The position numbers were made by a program, and so were the translations under genes. A stretch of DNA of 51,129 nt. It comes from RGIG3102 sp045633415. Lineage in GTDB: Bacteria > Bacillota > Clostridia > Oscillospirales > Ruminococcaceae. Location: contig JAZQYH010000113.1 of the NCBI GenBank assembly GCA_045633415.1, positions 1-51,129 of the forward strand, read 5' to 3'. The notes under the pieces are model-generated. The model saw nothing but the letters and a program-made list of their open reading frames with translations. It did no database searches and was not told the origin of the DNA. This document shows, one piece after another, positions 24,773 through 34,847 of this stretch (position 1 is the first letter of the stretch; each line of letters begins with the position of its first letter).

Positions 24773-25622
24773 CAGAGCACATACACTTACAAGAACCTAC
24801 GAATCCCTGTTAAAACAGAACAACAAAGATTTCATATGGCTTATAGTTGATGACGGTTCTGTTGACAATACAGAAGAACTGGTAAAACTCTGGCAGAATA
24901 TTGACAGTGGGTTTGAAATCAGATACATAAAAAAAGAAAACGGTGGCATGCACACTGCACATAATACCGCCTATGCAAATATCGATACCGAGCTGAATGT
25001 ATGTATAGACTCTGACGACTGTATGGCTGAAAACGCCGTTGAAAAGATACTTTCAAAATGGGAGCAGGTCAAAGACAGCGGATATGCCGGAATCGTAGGT
25101 CTTGATTCAGGTTTTGATGGCAATATTATAGGCAAAGGCTTCCCTGATGGTATGACAGAAACCACTCTTTCAGGCTATTATGCCCAAGGTGGTTCCGGGG
25201 ACAAAAAACAGGTTTACAGAACAGATGTAATAAATCAATACCCTGCCTACCCTGTTTTTGAAGGCGAAAAATATGTTTCCCTTGCCTATAAATACCGACT
25301 TATTGACCAGGATTACAAACTGGCTGTTCTGAATGAAGTTCTTTGTAATGTGGAATATCAGCCTGATGGTTCCACAAACAGTATGTTCAGGCAGTATTTG
25401 AACAACCCTAAAGGTTTTGCCTTCTGGAGAACAATCCGTATGCAATATCCAGACAGCAAAAAAAGGTTGTTTGTTGATAATATCCATTATGTATCCAGCA
25501 GTATTCTGGCAAAAAACAAAGCTTTTATCAAAGAATCTCCTACCAAACTTTTAACCATTGTGGCTATACCATTAGGAATAGCACTGACTGTGTACATAAA
25601 GATGAAAGTGCGTTATGAATAA
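24717..25622 (+). CDS. GT2-family glycosyltransferase (TTG start)
   Basis: 301 residues from the TTG at 24717, which has an ideal GGAGG 9 bp upstream; no ATG is available before the conserved N-terminus LTIFTPAFNR. The GT-A fold shows WLIVDDGSVDNT and the metal site CIDSDD. The C-terminus has a short hydrophobic helix (LLTIVAIPLGIALTVYI). It closely resembles the 28716-29621 product in both N-terminus and C-terminal helix, so the two look like paralogues. It overlaps the previous gene by 56 bp and the next by 8 bp. Adds one sugar to the repeat unit; specificity unknown. Confidence 0.88.
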   Translation: MSTAEKKKITLTIFTPAFNRAHTLTRTYESLLKQNNKDFIWLIVDDGSVDNTEELVKLWQNIDSGFEIRYIKKENGGMHTAHNTAYANIDTELNVCIDSDDCMAENAVEKILSKWEQVKDSGYAGIVGLDSGFDGNIIGKGFPDGMTETTLSGYYAQGGSGDKKQVYRTDVINQYPAYPVFEGEKYVSLAYKYRLIDQDYKLAVLNEVLCNVEYQPDGSTNSMFRQYLNNPKGFAFWRTIRMQYPDSKKRLFVDNIHYVSSSILAKNKAFIKESPTKLLTIVAIPLGIALTVYIKMKVRYE

Positions 25623-26679
25623 AATGAAGATCGTATGGTTAACTAACAATATAAATCAAATGGGTGGAATCGAACAGGTTATCTGCGGGCTTTCCAACTA
25701 TTTTTCTGAAGCACTGGGGTATAGTGTAGAAATAATATCTATCAACTCATCCCAATCCAATATATTTTACACTCTGAACGAATCAGTTTATGTAAAGCAT
25801 TGTTGCATCGACTGGCGAGAACAAACTTTTTTGAAACTGGTAGCTCATGTAGGTAATATTATGAGCAATCTGGATGCAGATTATTTAATTACCTGTCATC
25901 CGACAATCAGCTATGCGGCATTGCTTAACAAAAGAAAATTCAATGGTAAAGTTATCGTCACACAACACAGTGCAAGCGAATCCTTTTCAAAAAAGAGACT
26001 GTACTGTAACGCCGTGATGTTTCGCTTTGCAGATAAATTTGTTGTGTTAAATAAAACCGACCAGGACATATATAAAAAACTGGGCTGTAGTTCTATAGTA
26101 ATTCCAAATGCAAATTTCAGATTTGTAAACAACAGGTCTTCTTTAAACAACAAAACGATTCTGGCAGTGGGACGATTGGAAAAAGTAAAAGGATTCGATT
26201 TCTTGCTGGAGTCTTTTTCCATGGTTGCACCAGCCCACCCCGATTGGAAAGTCTGCATTTGTGGTGGCGGCTCCTGTGAAAGCCAGTTAAAAAAGCAAGC
26301 TGTCGATTTGGGTATTTCAGAACAGGTGGTTTTTCCCGGTGCTGTAAAAAATATGGAGGATTACTTTATGCAGACGTCTGTATTTGCACTGTCTTCCCGT
26401 TCAGAAGGGTTCCCACTGGTACTTCTGGAGGCAATGTCATTCGGCATTCCTGTTGTCAGTTTCAATCTATCTGCACCTGAAAAAATATTAAGTGACGGTG
26501 GTGGCTTTATAGTTGAATTCGGAAATGTTTCTGAATTTGCCAAAAAGCTGGATTTGTTGATGTCGGACAACAGCCTGTGTAAACAAATGGGTGACGAAGC
26601 ATACACATCATCAGGCAAATATAGTGTTTCTGAAATATCTGAACACTGGAAAAACCTGTTCTGCACATTGAAGTCCTGA
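25615..26679 (+). CDS. GT4-family glycosyltransferase
   Basis: 354 residues, GT-B fold. MGGIEQVICGLSNYF near the N-terminus is the acceptor-side loop, and EGFPLVLLEAMSFGIPVV near 262-280 is the GT4 donor motif with its two Glu. The ATG at 25615 overlaps the previous stop region by 8 bp; a second ATG at 25624 is an alternative start with no better ribosome site. Cytosolic face of the membrane, repeat-unit assembly. Confidence 0.9.
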   Translation: MNKMKIVWLTNNINQMGGIEQVICGLSNYFSEALGYSVEIISINSSQSNIFYTLNESVYVKHCCIDWREQTFLKLVAHVGNIMSNLDADYLITCHPTISYAALLNKRKFNGKVIVTQHSASESFSKKRLYCNAVMFRFADKFVVLNKTDQDIYKKLGCSSIVIPNANFRFVNNRSSLNNKTILAVGRLEKVKGFDFLLESFSMVAPAHPDWKVCICGGGSCESQLKKQAVDLGISEQVVFPGAVKNMEDYFMQTSVFALSSRSEGFPLVLLEAMSFGIPVVSFNLSAPEKILSDGGGFIVEFGNVSEFAKKLDLLMSDNSLCKQMGDEAYTSSGKYSVSEISEHWKNLFCTLKS

Positions 26680-26752
26680 CAACAGAACATCAATTTTATT
26701 GGTTCAGAGAATTATAAATTACATTTTACATAAAACTGAAAGTAAAAAAACA

Positions 26753-27460
26753 ATGATTCCAAAAAAACTTCATTACTGCTGGTTTGGACGTGGTAAAAAA
26801 CCAAAGCTGGCAGAAAAATGCATAAAAAGCTGGCAGAAATTCTGCCCTGATTTTGAGATAATTGAATGGAATGAAGACAATTTCAATCTTTATGCCCATC
26901 CATATACAAAATTCTGTTATGAAAATAAAAAGTGGGCATATCTCAGCGACTTTGTAAGGCTGAAAGTGGTGTGCGAACATGGTGGCATCTATTTTGATAC
27001 AGATGTGGAAGTAATCAAAGCAGTGGATGAATTATTGAAAAACGAGGCTTTTTACGGCTTTGAAAACGATTCCCACGTTGCTACCGGCCTGGGTTTTGGC
27101 TGTGTACAACAGCACGAGACCATAAAAGCCATGCTTGACCAGTATGACACCCTTGAAAAAGATGCAGGCGGCAATTACCGTCTGACAGGTTGTCCTAAGC
27201 TTAACACTCAGGCTTTATTGCCTATGGGCTTGAAACTTAACGGTAAATACCAGACAGTTAATGGCGCCGCCATTCTCCCTGCTGAATATCTCAATCCTTA
27301 TGACGACCCGACAGGACGCCTTAACAAAACAGAAAACACATACAGTATCCATTGGTATGCAAAAAGTGCTTTGGATAAAAAAGCTATTATAAGAAGCAGA
27401 ATAACACGTCCGTTCCATCGTATTTTCGGTGTTGACTGTTTCAGATGGTTGAAAAAATGA
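26753..27460 (+). CDS. GT32-like (OCH1/capsular) glycosyltransferase
   Basis: 235 residues from the ATG at 26753, which gives the standard family N-terminus MIPKKLHYCWFG. The frame is open further upstream to a TTG at 26699, but those residues do not look conserved. The GT-A sugar-transferase DXD motif is seen in GGIYFDTDVEV (near 79-89), preceded by AYLSDFVRLKVV, the usual helix of the family. Transfers a hexose, often from UDP-Gal or GDP-Man in relatives. The stop TGA overlaps the next ATG as ATGA. Ribosome site weak (GAAAG). Confidence 0.85.
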   Translation: MIPKKLHYCWFGRGKKPKLAEKCIKSWQKFCPDFEIIEWNEDNFNLYAHPYTKFCYENKKWAYLSDFVRLKVVCEHGGIYFDTDVEVIKAVDELLKNEAFYGFENDSHVATGLGFGCVQQHETIKAMLDQYDTLEKDAGGNYRLTGCPKLNTQALLPMGLKLNGKYQTVNGAAILPAEYLNPYDDPTGRLNKTENTYSIHWYAKSALDKKAIIRSRITRPFHRIFGVDCFRWLKK

Positions 27461-28656
27461 AAAAGAAAATTTTTATAATGTCACACGCATTGGAACTTGG
27501 CGGTGCAGAACGCAGCCTTATCGGCTTGCTCAGTTCATTTGATACACAGTTATATGATGTAGATTTGTTCCTCATGCGACAGGAAGGCGAATTGCTGTCT
27601 CATATTCCTGACGGTATAAATCTTTTGCCTGTAATAAAGGCTTATACTGTATTGGCACGCCCTATGAAAGATACCCTTGCTGAGGGACATTTTATACTTA
27701 CTTCTGCCAGACTTATGGGCAAGATAGCCGCCAGACTGTACGATAAAAAGCATGGCAATACAGACAGTGTTGTACCTCTTGAATACAGTCACAAATTCAC
27801 TGCGCCTTTTCTTCCACCTATCTGCAAGGAAAAGGAATACGACCTTGCTATCAGCTTTCTGACCCCCCATTATTATGTGGCACAAAAAGTAAATGCAAAG
27901 AAAAAAGTCGCATGGATACATACCGACTATACCACTATACAGCTTAACAGAGACTCCGAGCTTTTAATGTGGGATAAATATGACTACATTGCATCAATAT
28001 CTGACTCTGTGACTGACGGTTTCTCAAAAGTCTTTCCGGAACTGACTGAAAAGCTGACTTTGATTGAAAACATTTTACCTGTAAAAGTAATAAATGCGCA
28101 AAAATCCGCCTTTGATGTTTCTGGCGAAATGTCAAAGGCAGGAATAAAACTGCTGTCTGTAGGCAGATACACTACCGCAAAGAATTTTGATAATGTACCT
28201 GAAATTTGCTCAAGACTTATTGCCTGCGGATTGGATGTTTACTGGTATATTATCGGCTTTGGCGGAGATGAAAATTTAATCAGAAGCAAAATAAAAGAGT
28301 TCAATATGGAAAGCCGAGTAATTCTTCTTGGCAAAAAAGAGAACCCTTATCCATATATAGATGCCTGTGATTTATATGTACAGCCAAGCCGATATGAAGG
28401 CAAATCTGTTACCGTAAGAGAAGCACAGCTGATGGCAAAGCCTGTAGTAATCACAAACTACGCAACATCTGCAAGTCAGCTTACCAACGGCACAGACGGC
28501 ATAATCGTGCCAATGGATAATGAAGATTGTGCAAAAGGCATAGCCGAATTACTCAACAATCCAGAAAAAATAAACGAACTTATAACTAACTGTAGTAAGA
28601 ATGATTATTCTAATGCAGGAGAAGTGACGAAACTTATAGGTTTAATATCTGTATAA
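27457..28656 (+). CDS. GT4-family glycosyltransferase
   Basis: 399 residues from the ATG at 27457 that overlaps the previous TGA as ATGA; an in-frame ATG 12 bp earlier is equally possible. GT-B fold: ALELGGAERSLIGLL at the N-terminus, GRYTTAKNFD in the linker, and EGKSVTVREAQLMAKPVV near 312-330 as the donor site. A 59-bp gap with no clear terminator follows before the next GT2 gene. Confidence 0.9.
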   Translation: MKKKIFIMSHALELGGAERSLIGLLSSFDTQLYDVDLFLMRQEGELLSHIPDGINLLPVIKAYTVLARPMKDTLAEGHFILTSARLMGKIAARLYDKKHGNTDSVVPLEYSHKFTAPFLPPICKEKEYDLAISFLTPHYYVAQKVNAKKKVAWIHTDYTTIQLNRDSELLMWDKYDYIASISDSVTDGFSKVFPELTEKLTLIENILPVKVINAQKSAFDVSGEMSKAGIKLLSVGRYTTAKNFDNVPEICSRLIACGLDVYWYIIGFGGDENLIRSKIKEFNMESRVILLGKKENPYPYIDACDLYVQPSRYEGKSVTVREAQLMAKPVVITNYATSASQLTNGTDGIIVPMDNEDCAKGIAELLNNPEKINELITNCSKNDYSNAGEVTKLIGLISV

Positions 28657-28715
28657 ACATATAAATTTGTCAAATCAATCTGCAGTAACTACTGCCATTG
28701 TGATAGGAAATTAAG

Positions 28716-29621
28716 ATGTGTAAACTTACTATATTCACAGCTACATATAACAGAGGTCATCTGATAGAGAGATTGTATGAGTCATTAAAAAAACAAGGCG
28801 ATTTTGACTTTGAATGGCTCGTAGTTGATGATGGCTCTGTTGACAATACCTCTGAACTGTTTGACAAATGGATAAACGAGAACAACACCTTTAATATCCG
28901 ATATTATTATCAGGAAAACCAAGGTCTGATAAGAGCATTGAACAAAGGTGTCAGCCTTGCAAAAGGCGAGTTTTTTGCAAAAATCGATTCAGATGATTAT
29001 GTAACGAATGATTTCTGTCGGCATATTTTTAAATGGTTAGATGACATAGAAAACATTGAAAATGTATACGCTGTGGGCGGTCTCAGGGTTAAACCTGACG
29101 GGACCCCATTGAAAGGCAGCTGGCCATTTATACCTGCGGAAACAGGCTATGTAGATGCAACAGACCTTGAAAGAGCCATATACAATCTTGACGCTGATAT
29201 GAGCGAAGCATGGTCGACTGAAGTTTTAAGAAAGCACCCTTTCCCCGTATGGCATAACGAAAAATTTGCTCCCGAACAGTTGGTGTTGCACGATATAGCT
29301 TTTGAAGGACTTAAAATCAGATGGCATGCAACCCCTCTGGTGGTATGCGAATATCAGGAAGGCGGTTTGACATTAGGTGCGAGCAGATTGGAAAAAGAAA
29401 ATCCTATGGGCTATGCGATGATGTATAACCAGAAACTTAAAATCAATCCATCCTTTAAACGAAATTTGTTTGATGCAATGCAGATGACTGCATTGACAAT
29501 ATATGCAGGCAATTTCTCATATTTAAAGCAGTCAAACAACAAGCTTGCAACAATACTGACACTTCCATTCGGTATACTTCTCAGTATAAGAAGGCAAATT
29601 CAGTATTCAAAGATAAAATAA
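28716..29621 (+). CDS. GT2-family glycosyltransferase
   Basis: 301 residues. LTIFTATYNRGHLIERLYESL opens the GT-A fold, WLVVDDGSVDNTSEL is the nucleotide-binding strand and AKIDSDDY the metal-binding motif. The C-terminal helix (LATILTLPFGILLSI) repeats the design of the 24717-25622 product, so the two are likely duplicates that diverged in acceptor use. TAGGAAA lies 5 bp before the ATG. Confidence 0.91.
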   Translation: MCKLTIFTATYNRGHLIERLYESLKKQGDFDFEWLVVDDGSVDNTSELFDKWINENNTFNIRYYYQENQGLIRALNKGVSLAKGEFFAKIDSDDYVTNDFCRHIFKWLDDIENIENVYAVGGLRVKPDGTPLKGSWPFIPAETGYVDATDLERAIYNLDADMSEAWSTEVLRKHPFPVWHNEKFAPEQLVLHDIAFEGLKIRWHATPLVVCEYQEGGLTLGASRLEKENPMGYAMMYNQKLKINPSFKRNLFDAMQMTALTIYAGNFSYLKQSNNKLATILTLPFGILLSIRRQIQYSKIK

Positions 29622-29643
29622 TTTTGTGAAAGAGAAACAGTAA

Positions 29644-30654
29644 ATGCATAAAATCAGTGTAATTGTTCCGGTGTATAACGCCGAGAAATATCTGAATCGT
29701 TGTGTAGACAGCATTTTAGCCCAGACACATACAAATATTGAGTTGATTCTGGTAGACGATGGTTCGGTTGACAACAGTGCGCATATCTGTGATTTGTATG
29801 CAATAAAAGACCCAAGGGTACATGCGGTTCATAAACAAAATGGCGGTGTTTCCACCGCACGCAATGCCGGGCTGGAATTAGCAACAGGTGATTACATAGC
29901 TTTTGTGGACAGCGATGATCACATAGAACCATATATGTATGAAAAAATGCTGGATAAAGCAGTGAAATACGACTGTCAGGTTGTTTTATGTGACTGTGTA
30001 AAAGAACACGGAGAGTATAGCGAAGTGTACTCACACAATATACGTGCCGGTTTTTATAGCCGCAATCAAATAGAAAACGAATACTTTCCTCATTTGCTAA
30101 TGATGGAAAATGTAGAATATCCAGCAACAATATCCAACCGGCTTTTGTTATGGAAAAGCCAGTTGAATACAGCTGCAATGAGATATGAGCCAGGTATACG
30201 CTATTCCGAAGATTTATTGTTTGGCGCAAAGCTTTTATATGTAGCAGACTCATTTTATTATATGAAAAACGAAGCATATTACCATTATGTTATGAATCCG
30301 ACTTCCGCTACACACACCTATGTCCCAGACAAATGGAACGACTATATGCTATTACACAGCAGAATAGACCAGCAGTTTGGAAAGTGTGCTGATTTTGATT
30401 TTTCCCATCAGATAGATTTATGTCTGCTATTTTTTATCTATAATGCAATCGGCGACATATATTCTGCAAATATATCAGGAAAAGAGAAATTATCCAGAAT
30501 TAAAAATATACTGAATACACCAAGTGTATTGTCTATGTTCAGACGAGTCAATGTTTTCCAGCTTGGTGTCACTGCAAAACTGAAAATCATAACATTTATG
30601 TATAAGCATCAGCTGGGACTGAATTTATTGATAAAATACTACGGAGAAAGATAA
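29644..30654 (+). CDS. GT2-family glycosyltransferase
   Basis: 336 residues, first of four consecutive GT2 genes. ISVIVPVYNAEKYLNRCVDSIL, ELILVDDGSVDNS and AFVDSDDHI give the full GT-A set. It has the EpsH/EpsJ-like length and C-terminal helical region. It ends one base before the next ATG, so the two are coupled. Sugar specificity unknown. Confidence 0.92.
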   Translation: MHKISVIVPVYNAEKYLNRCVDSILAQTHTNIELILVDDGSVDNSAHICDLYAIKDPRVHAVHKQNGGVSTARNAGLELATGDYIAFVDSDDHIEPYMYEKMLDKAVKYDCQVVLCDCVKEHGEYSEVYSHNIRAGFYSRNQIENEYFPHLLMMENVEYPATISNRLLLWKSQLNTAAMRYEPGIRYSEDLLFGAKLLYVADSFYYMKNEAYYHYVMNPTSATHTYVPDKWNDYMLLHSRIDQQFGKCADFDFSHQIDLCLLFFIYNAIGDIYSANISGKEKLSRIKNILNTPSVLSMFRRVNVFQLGVTAKLKIITFMYKHQLGLNLLIKYYGER

Positions 30655-30655
30655 T

Positions 30656-31675
30656 ATGAATTGCGTTGATATCAGCACAAATAATAATCATCCGCTTATT
30701 TCTGTAATTGTACCAGTTTACAAAGTGGAAAAGTACTTACGACGCTGTATCGAAAGTATATTAAATCAGACATATACAAATCTTGAAATTATACTTGTAG
30801 ACGACGGCAGCCCAGATAATTGCGGTGCTATCTGTAATGAATATGCAGAAAAAGATAGCAGAATAACAGTAATTCATCAGGAAAACAAAGGTTTGTCTGC
30901 CGCAAGAAATTCAGGTCTGGATATATGCACAGGTGAATATGTTACATTTATAGATAGTGACGATTATGTCGGAAATGATTATTTCAGTCACTTATATAAC
31001 AATATTTCAGATGTTGATTATGTGGCCTGTGGTTTTACCCGAATCAAAAAACATGAAGAGATTCAATATAAATACTGCGCTGAAAAAGAAATTATACAAA
31101 CTGGTATAGAAACACTGGTGTCACATTATAATGGACAAAATGCGGCTAAAAATATCAGCGCTGTCTATTCGTGGGGAAGGTTGTACAAAAAAACTCTTTG
31201 GGAAAACTTAAGATTTACAGAGGGGATATTTTTTGAGGATATACATTTAATGCCATATATTCTTTTAAAATGTGCAAAAGTGAAGTTTATCCCATATGCA
31301 GGATATTATTATCGTGAAGTTCGGACCAGCACCACCAATAACACCAACTCACAGCACAGAAGAAAATTATTTTCAGACTCCTATGTAATCTGGGAGCAAC
31401 ACGAAATTCTTTATAAACAATGTGAAATGTCGGCATTGATTAAAGAGGTACAGCTTTTAAAAGTTGATAAAATCATATCCCATGCCATCAATAACACATT
31501 ACCGGATGATTTGAAAAAATGGTCTCTGTTAGAATTCAGAAAAACAGCAAAAGAATTAATAAAAAAAGATATCCCGTTTTTCAAAAAAGCTAAATATTTA
31601 TTATTTGCGCTGGTTGGACCAAAACGGTACGGTTTTATATATAGAAAAATAAGAAGTGTATTGCATGAAAATTAG
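30656..31675 (+). CDS. GT2-family glycosyltransferase
   Basis: 339 residues. ISVIVPVYKVEKYLRRCIESIL, EIILVDDGSPDNCG and TFIDSDDYV identify the GT-A catalytic domain. GGAGAAAG precedes the ATG and spans the end of the previous gene. Its last 11 bp overlap the next gene. Part of the run of four related GT2 genes. Confidence 0.92.
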   Translation: MNCVDISTNNNHPLISVIVPVYKVEKYLRRCIESILNQTYTNLEIILVDDGSPDNCGAICNEYAEKDSRITVIHQENKGLSAARNSGLDICTGEYVTFIDSDDYVGNDYFSHLYNNISDVDYVACGFTRIKKHEEIQYKYCAEKEIIQTGIETLVSHYNGQNAAKNISAVYSWGRLYKKTLWENLRFTEGIFFEDIHLMPYILLKCAKVKFIPYAGYYYREVRTSTTNNTNSQHRRKLFSDSYVIWEQHEILYKQCEMSALIKEVQLLKVDKIISHAINNTLPDDLKKWSLLEFRKTAKELIKKDIPFFKKAKYLLFALVGPKRYGFIYRKIRSVLHEN

Positions 31676-32666
31676 TATCATTATACCAATATACAACAAA
31701 TCAAAATATCTGCCTGATTTACTGTCAGACCTGCTTATGCAGACCTTTACAGACTACCAGTGTATACTTGTAAACGATGGCTCCACCGACAATTCCGGTG
31801 AAATATGCGATAATATAAGCAAGTCGGACAACCGTTTTAAAGCTTTTCATCTTAAAAACGGGGGTGTTTCTGCCGCACGTAATTTTGGCATAGACAATGC
31901 AACAGGTGAATATATCACATTTATAGATGCTGATGACAGACTGTGTCCAGAGCACCTTGAAAATCTTTATCACTGTATTGCAAAAAATGATGTTGATATG
32001 GCAATCAGCGGTATAGAAAAGTTCTGGCCTGATTCTGACAGAACAGAGCACGTAGCATCTGATTCTGTCGGCCGATATACCAAAGACAACATTTTTCCGC
32101 AATTTGCCTATATACAAAAGAAAACAGGCCTGTTTGGCTTTTGTGTGTCCAAAATTTTAAGAAGGGAATTGATTCAGGATATCAGATTTGATACTCAGTT
32201 AACTTTGGCGGAAGATTTTGATTTTTATCTGAAAGTATATAGCAGAATAAGTTCTTTATATCTGGATGATAAATGCTATTATCGTTATCTTCAGGTAGCC
32301 GAAAACTCTTCTGCATTGACAGAGGACAACAAAATAGATTACTATCAACAGCTGATTATCAGACTCAGATACAAACAGTTTCTGATAGACGAAAATATGT
32401 ACAGCGAAGAAAATAAGCAAATTGTAGACAGCATTATCAGCAACTATGTTTACTTTGTTTTATTCTATTCATCCGTAGAGAATATACTGAATGCTTATAT
32501 TCGTTTGTCAGAAACAATAGCCCCAGATGATGTGGTTCTGCCAGAAAAAGCATCTTTTCAACGTTGGATTCTGTGGTTGTTCAAAGCCAGAAAGCCATCA
32601 GCTATAAAATTCTCCCTTTGGGTATATAGATGTCTGGCTTCAATAAAACGAAAAAATACACATTAA
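31665..32666 (+). CDS. GT2-family glycosyltransferase
   Basis: 333 residues from the ATG at 31665, chosen because the conserved N-terminus is MKISIIIPIYNKSKYL and AAGAAG lies upstream; a GTG nine bases earlier is the alternative. QCILVNDGSTDNSGE and TFIDADDRL give the nucleotide and metal sites; the second Asp motif reads DADD rather than DSDD. Overlaps the preceding gene. Confidence 0.9.
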   Translation: MKISIIIPIYNKSKYLPDLLSDLLMQTFTDYQCILVNDGSTDNSGEICDNISKSDNRFKAFHLKNGGVSAARNFGIDNATGEYITFIDADDRLCPEHLENLYHCIAKNDVDMAISGIEKFWPDSDRTEHVASDSVGRYTKDNIFPQFAYIQKKTGLFGFCVSKILRRELIQDIRFDTQLTLAEDFDFYLKVYSRISSLYLDDKCYYRYLQVAENSSALTEDNKIDYYQQLIIRLRYKQFLIDENMYSEENKQIVDSIISNYVYFVLFYSSVENILNAYIRLSETIAPDDVVLPEKASFQRWILWLFKARKPSAIKFSLWVYRCLASIKRKNTH

Positions 32667-32699
32667 AAACAGGAACTGTACTGTTTTCAAAGGTGAAGT

Positions 32700-33647
32700 A
32701 TGATTTCAATAATTATCCCGATTTATAACGCCGAAAAAGAACTGGAACGACTGCTTACAAGTATCAGACAGCAGTCATATACAGATTTTGAGGTGATTAT
32801 GATTGATGATGGCAGTAAAGACAACTCTGCTGAAATATGCGCAAAAATCTCAGCAGAAGACAGCCGCTTCAATTACTACCATCAGGAAAATGCTGGTGTT
32901 TCAACAGCGAGAAATAATGGATTAAAAAAAGCAAAAGGCGAATATATCGCCTTTGTTGACTCAGATGATGAAATTGAGTCCAATTATCTGCAGGTATTGT
33001 CTGATATCTGTGAAGAAGTTGATATCGCTGTATGCGATACAGTTATAAAACACGACGATAAAGAAGTAAACCGCTTTACCGGCGATTTTATTCTCAGCCG
33101 AGACGAAGCATTAAACTTGCTTCTGACCAGAAAAATCGTAAACTCCGGACCATGTTCAAAATTATATAAAAAATCAGTAATAGATGGCACATATTTCCCT
33201 GCTATAAAAACATATGAAGATATTCTGTTCAACATTAAAGTGTTCAATAAATCAACTTCAGTAGCAGTTACATCCAAAACCCGGTATTATTATATTGAAA
33301 ATTTACAGGGTGCAATGAGCAGGATGAAAAAATCTCCATCTGAAGATATAATTGTTGCCAGCAGAGACATACTGGAATTCATAAAAAATAATAGCACCAG
33401 AATTGACGCCCAAGGCCTGTATATCACAGTTTCCCATGTGTTTCAGTATATTTTGCCTATGGTAACCAAAGAATGTGAATGGAATGCAGCGTTTATCAAA
33501 AATGCCCAATCGCTTTTCAGAAGCTATATGGCAGATATTCTGAAATGCACCGCTGTGCCATGGAAAGAAAAAATTGTTTTTATGGCATTTGTTTCAGGTT
33601 GGATATACACCAATAATAAATGGTTTTATATAAATAAAACGAGGTAA
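32700..33647 (+). CDS. GT2-family glycosyltransferase
   Basis: 315 residues. ISIIIPIYNAEKELERLLTSI, EVIMIDDGSKDNSAE and AFVDSDDEI define the GT-A domain. AAGGTGA lies just upstream of the ATG. Last of the four consecutive GT2 genes; the pyruvyl transferase begins 3 bp after its stop. Confidence 0.92.
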   Translation: MISIIIPIYNAEKELERLLTSIRQQSYTDFEVIMIDDGSKDNSAEICAKISAEDSRFNYYHQENAGVSTARNNGLKKAKGEYIAFVDSDDEIESNYLQVLSDICEEVDIAVCDTVIKHDDKEVNRFTGDFILSRDEALNLLLTRKIVNSGPCSKLYKKSVIDGTYFPAIKTYEDILFNIKVFNKSTSVAVTSKTRYYYIENLQGAMSRMKKSPSEDIIVASRDILEFIKNNSTRIDAQGLYITVSHVFQYILPMVTKECEWNAAFIKNAQSLFRSYMADILKCTAVPWKEKIVFMAFVSGWIYTNNKWFYINKTR

Positions 33648-33650
33648 TAT

Positions 33651-34811
33651 ATGAAAAAAATATATTTATATGCCCATGGTGGCAGTGGCAATCACGGCTG
33701 CGAAGCCATCGTTTGCTCCACCATAAAAGTTATAAAGGATTTAGGATTTGACAAAATTATATTGCTTTCCTCAAGCCCTCAAGAAGATAAACTTTATGGC
33801 GTCGACCAGATTTGCGAAGTGAGAAAAGATACTTCACCATACTCAAAACTTTCCTTAAACTTTATCAAGGCATATCTGTCATTAAAGCTTAAAGGCGACT
33901 ATACTCCTTTGGACAAAATGAGTTACAGACAAGCCATCGCTGATATGCAGCCTGGCGATATTGCTCTTTCAATCGGCGGCGACAATTATTGCTATGCAGA
34001 TGTCAGCAAATATATGATGTTACACAGCCTGATGAAAGAAAAGGGAGCAAAAACTGTTTTATGGGGGTGCTCTGTAGAGCCTGCCCTGATGGAAAACAAG
34101 GAAATCGCAGAAGATTTATCAAAATACGATTTAATCACTGCCCGAGAAACAATTTCTTTTGAGGCTTTGAAAAAAGTAAATGCCAATACTGTATTGGTGG
34201 CTGACACCGCCTTTGTATTGGAAAAAGTAACCGTTGACAACTCTTGCCCTGACAATGATTTTGTGGGTATAAATATCAGCCCTATGATAATCAACAACGA
34301 AAAATCACAGGGTGCCGCACTGGCAAACTACAAAGCTCTTGTGGAATGGATATTGAAAAACACAAATTTAAACATCATGTTGGTTCCACACGTATTATGG
34401 TCATTCAGTAACGATAGAACGCCATGTGAACTGCTTTATAACTGTTATAAAAATTCTGGAAGAATTGTGCTGATAGATGACTGTAATTGTATGGAATTAA
34501 AAGGCTACATTTCCCGCTGCAGATTCTTTGTTGGTGCAAGAACACATTCAACTATTGCCGCCTACTCATCTGGTATACCTACTTTGGTGGTAGGATATTC
34601 CGTCAAAGCAAAAGGTATCGCCAAAGACTTGTTTGGCACATATGAAAATTATGTTCTTCCTGTGCAGTCTTTAAATGAACCAATGGAACTGACAAACCAC
34701 TTTACATGGCTTATAGAACATGAAGATGCAATCAGAGAACATCTGAAAAACACATTGCCAGAGTATACCTGCAAAGCATATGTTGGCAATGACTCTTTAA
34801 GAAAATTATAA
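33651..34811 (+). CDS. polysaccharide pyruvyl transferase family protein
   Basis: 386 residues. The family (CsaB/WcaK type) is recognised by the N-terminal HGGSGNHGCEAIVCSTI, the DIALSIGGDNY segment near 102-112 and the C-terminal FVGARTHSTIAAYSSGIPTL. Members move a pyruvyl group from phosphoenolpyruvate to a sugar as a ketal, adding negative charge to the polymer; some members in polysaccharide clusters may have other roles. GAGG precedes the ATG. Lies between the GT2 run and the flippase. Confidence 0.9.
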   Translation: MKKIYLYAHGGSGNHGCEAIVCSTIKVIKDLGFDKIILLSSSPQEDKLYGVDQICEVRKDTSPYSKLSLNFIKAYLSLKLKGDYTPLDKMSYRQAIADMQPGDIALSIGGDNYCYADVSKYMMLHSLMKEKGAKTVLWGCSVEPALMENKEIAEDLSKYDLITARETISFEALKKVNANTVLVADTAFVLEKVTVDNSCPDNDFVGINISPMIINNEKSQGAALANYKALVEWILKNTNLNIMLVPHVLWSFSNDRTPCELLYNCYKNSGRIVLIDDCNCMELKGYISRCRFFVGARTHSTIAAYSSGIPTLVVGYSVKAKGIAKDLFGTYENYVLPVQSLNEPMELTNHFTWLIEHEDAIREHLKNTLPEYTCKAYVGNDSLRKL

Positions 34812-34847
34812 CAAATTCAGTTATGCAGACTAAAGGAATTATAATCA

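Noticed and set aside
29654..30277. Minus-strand open frame of 207 codons
   Set aside because: Fully opposite a GT2 gene with complete motifs; no recognisable domain or ribosome site.
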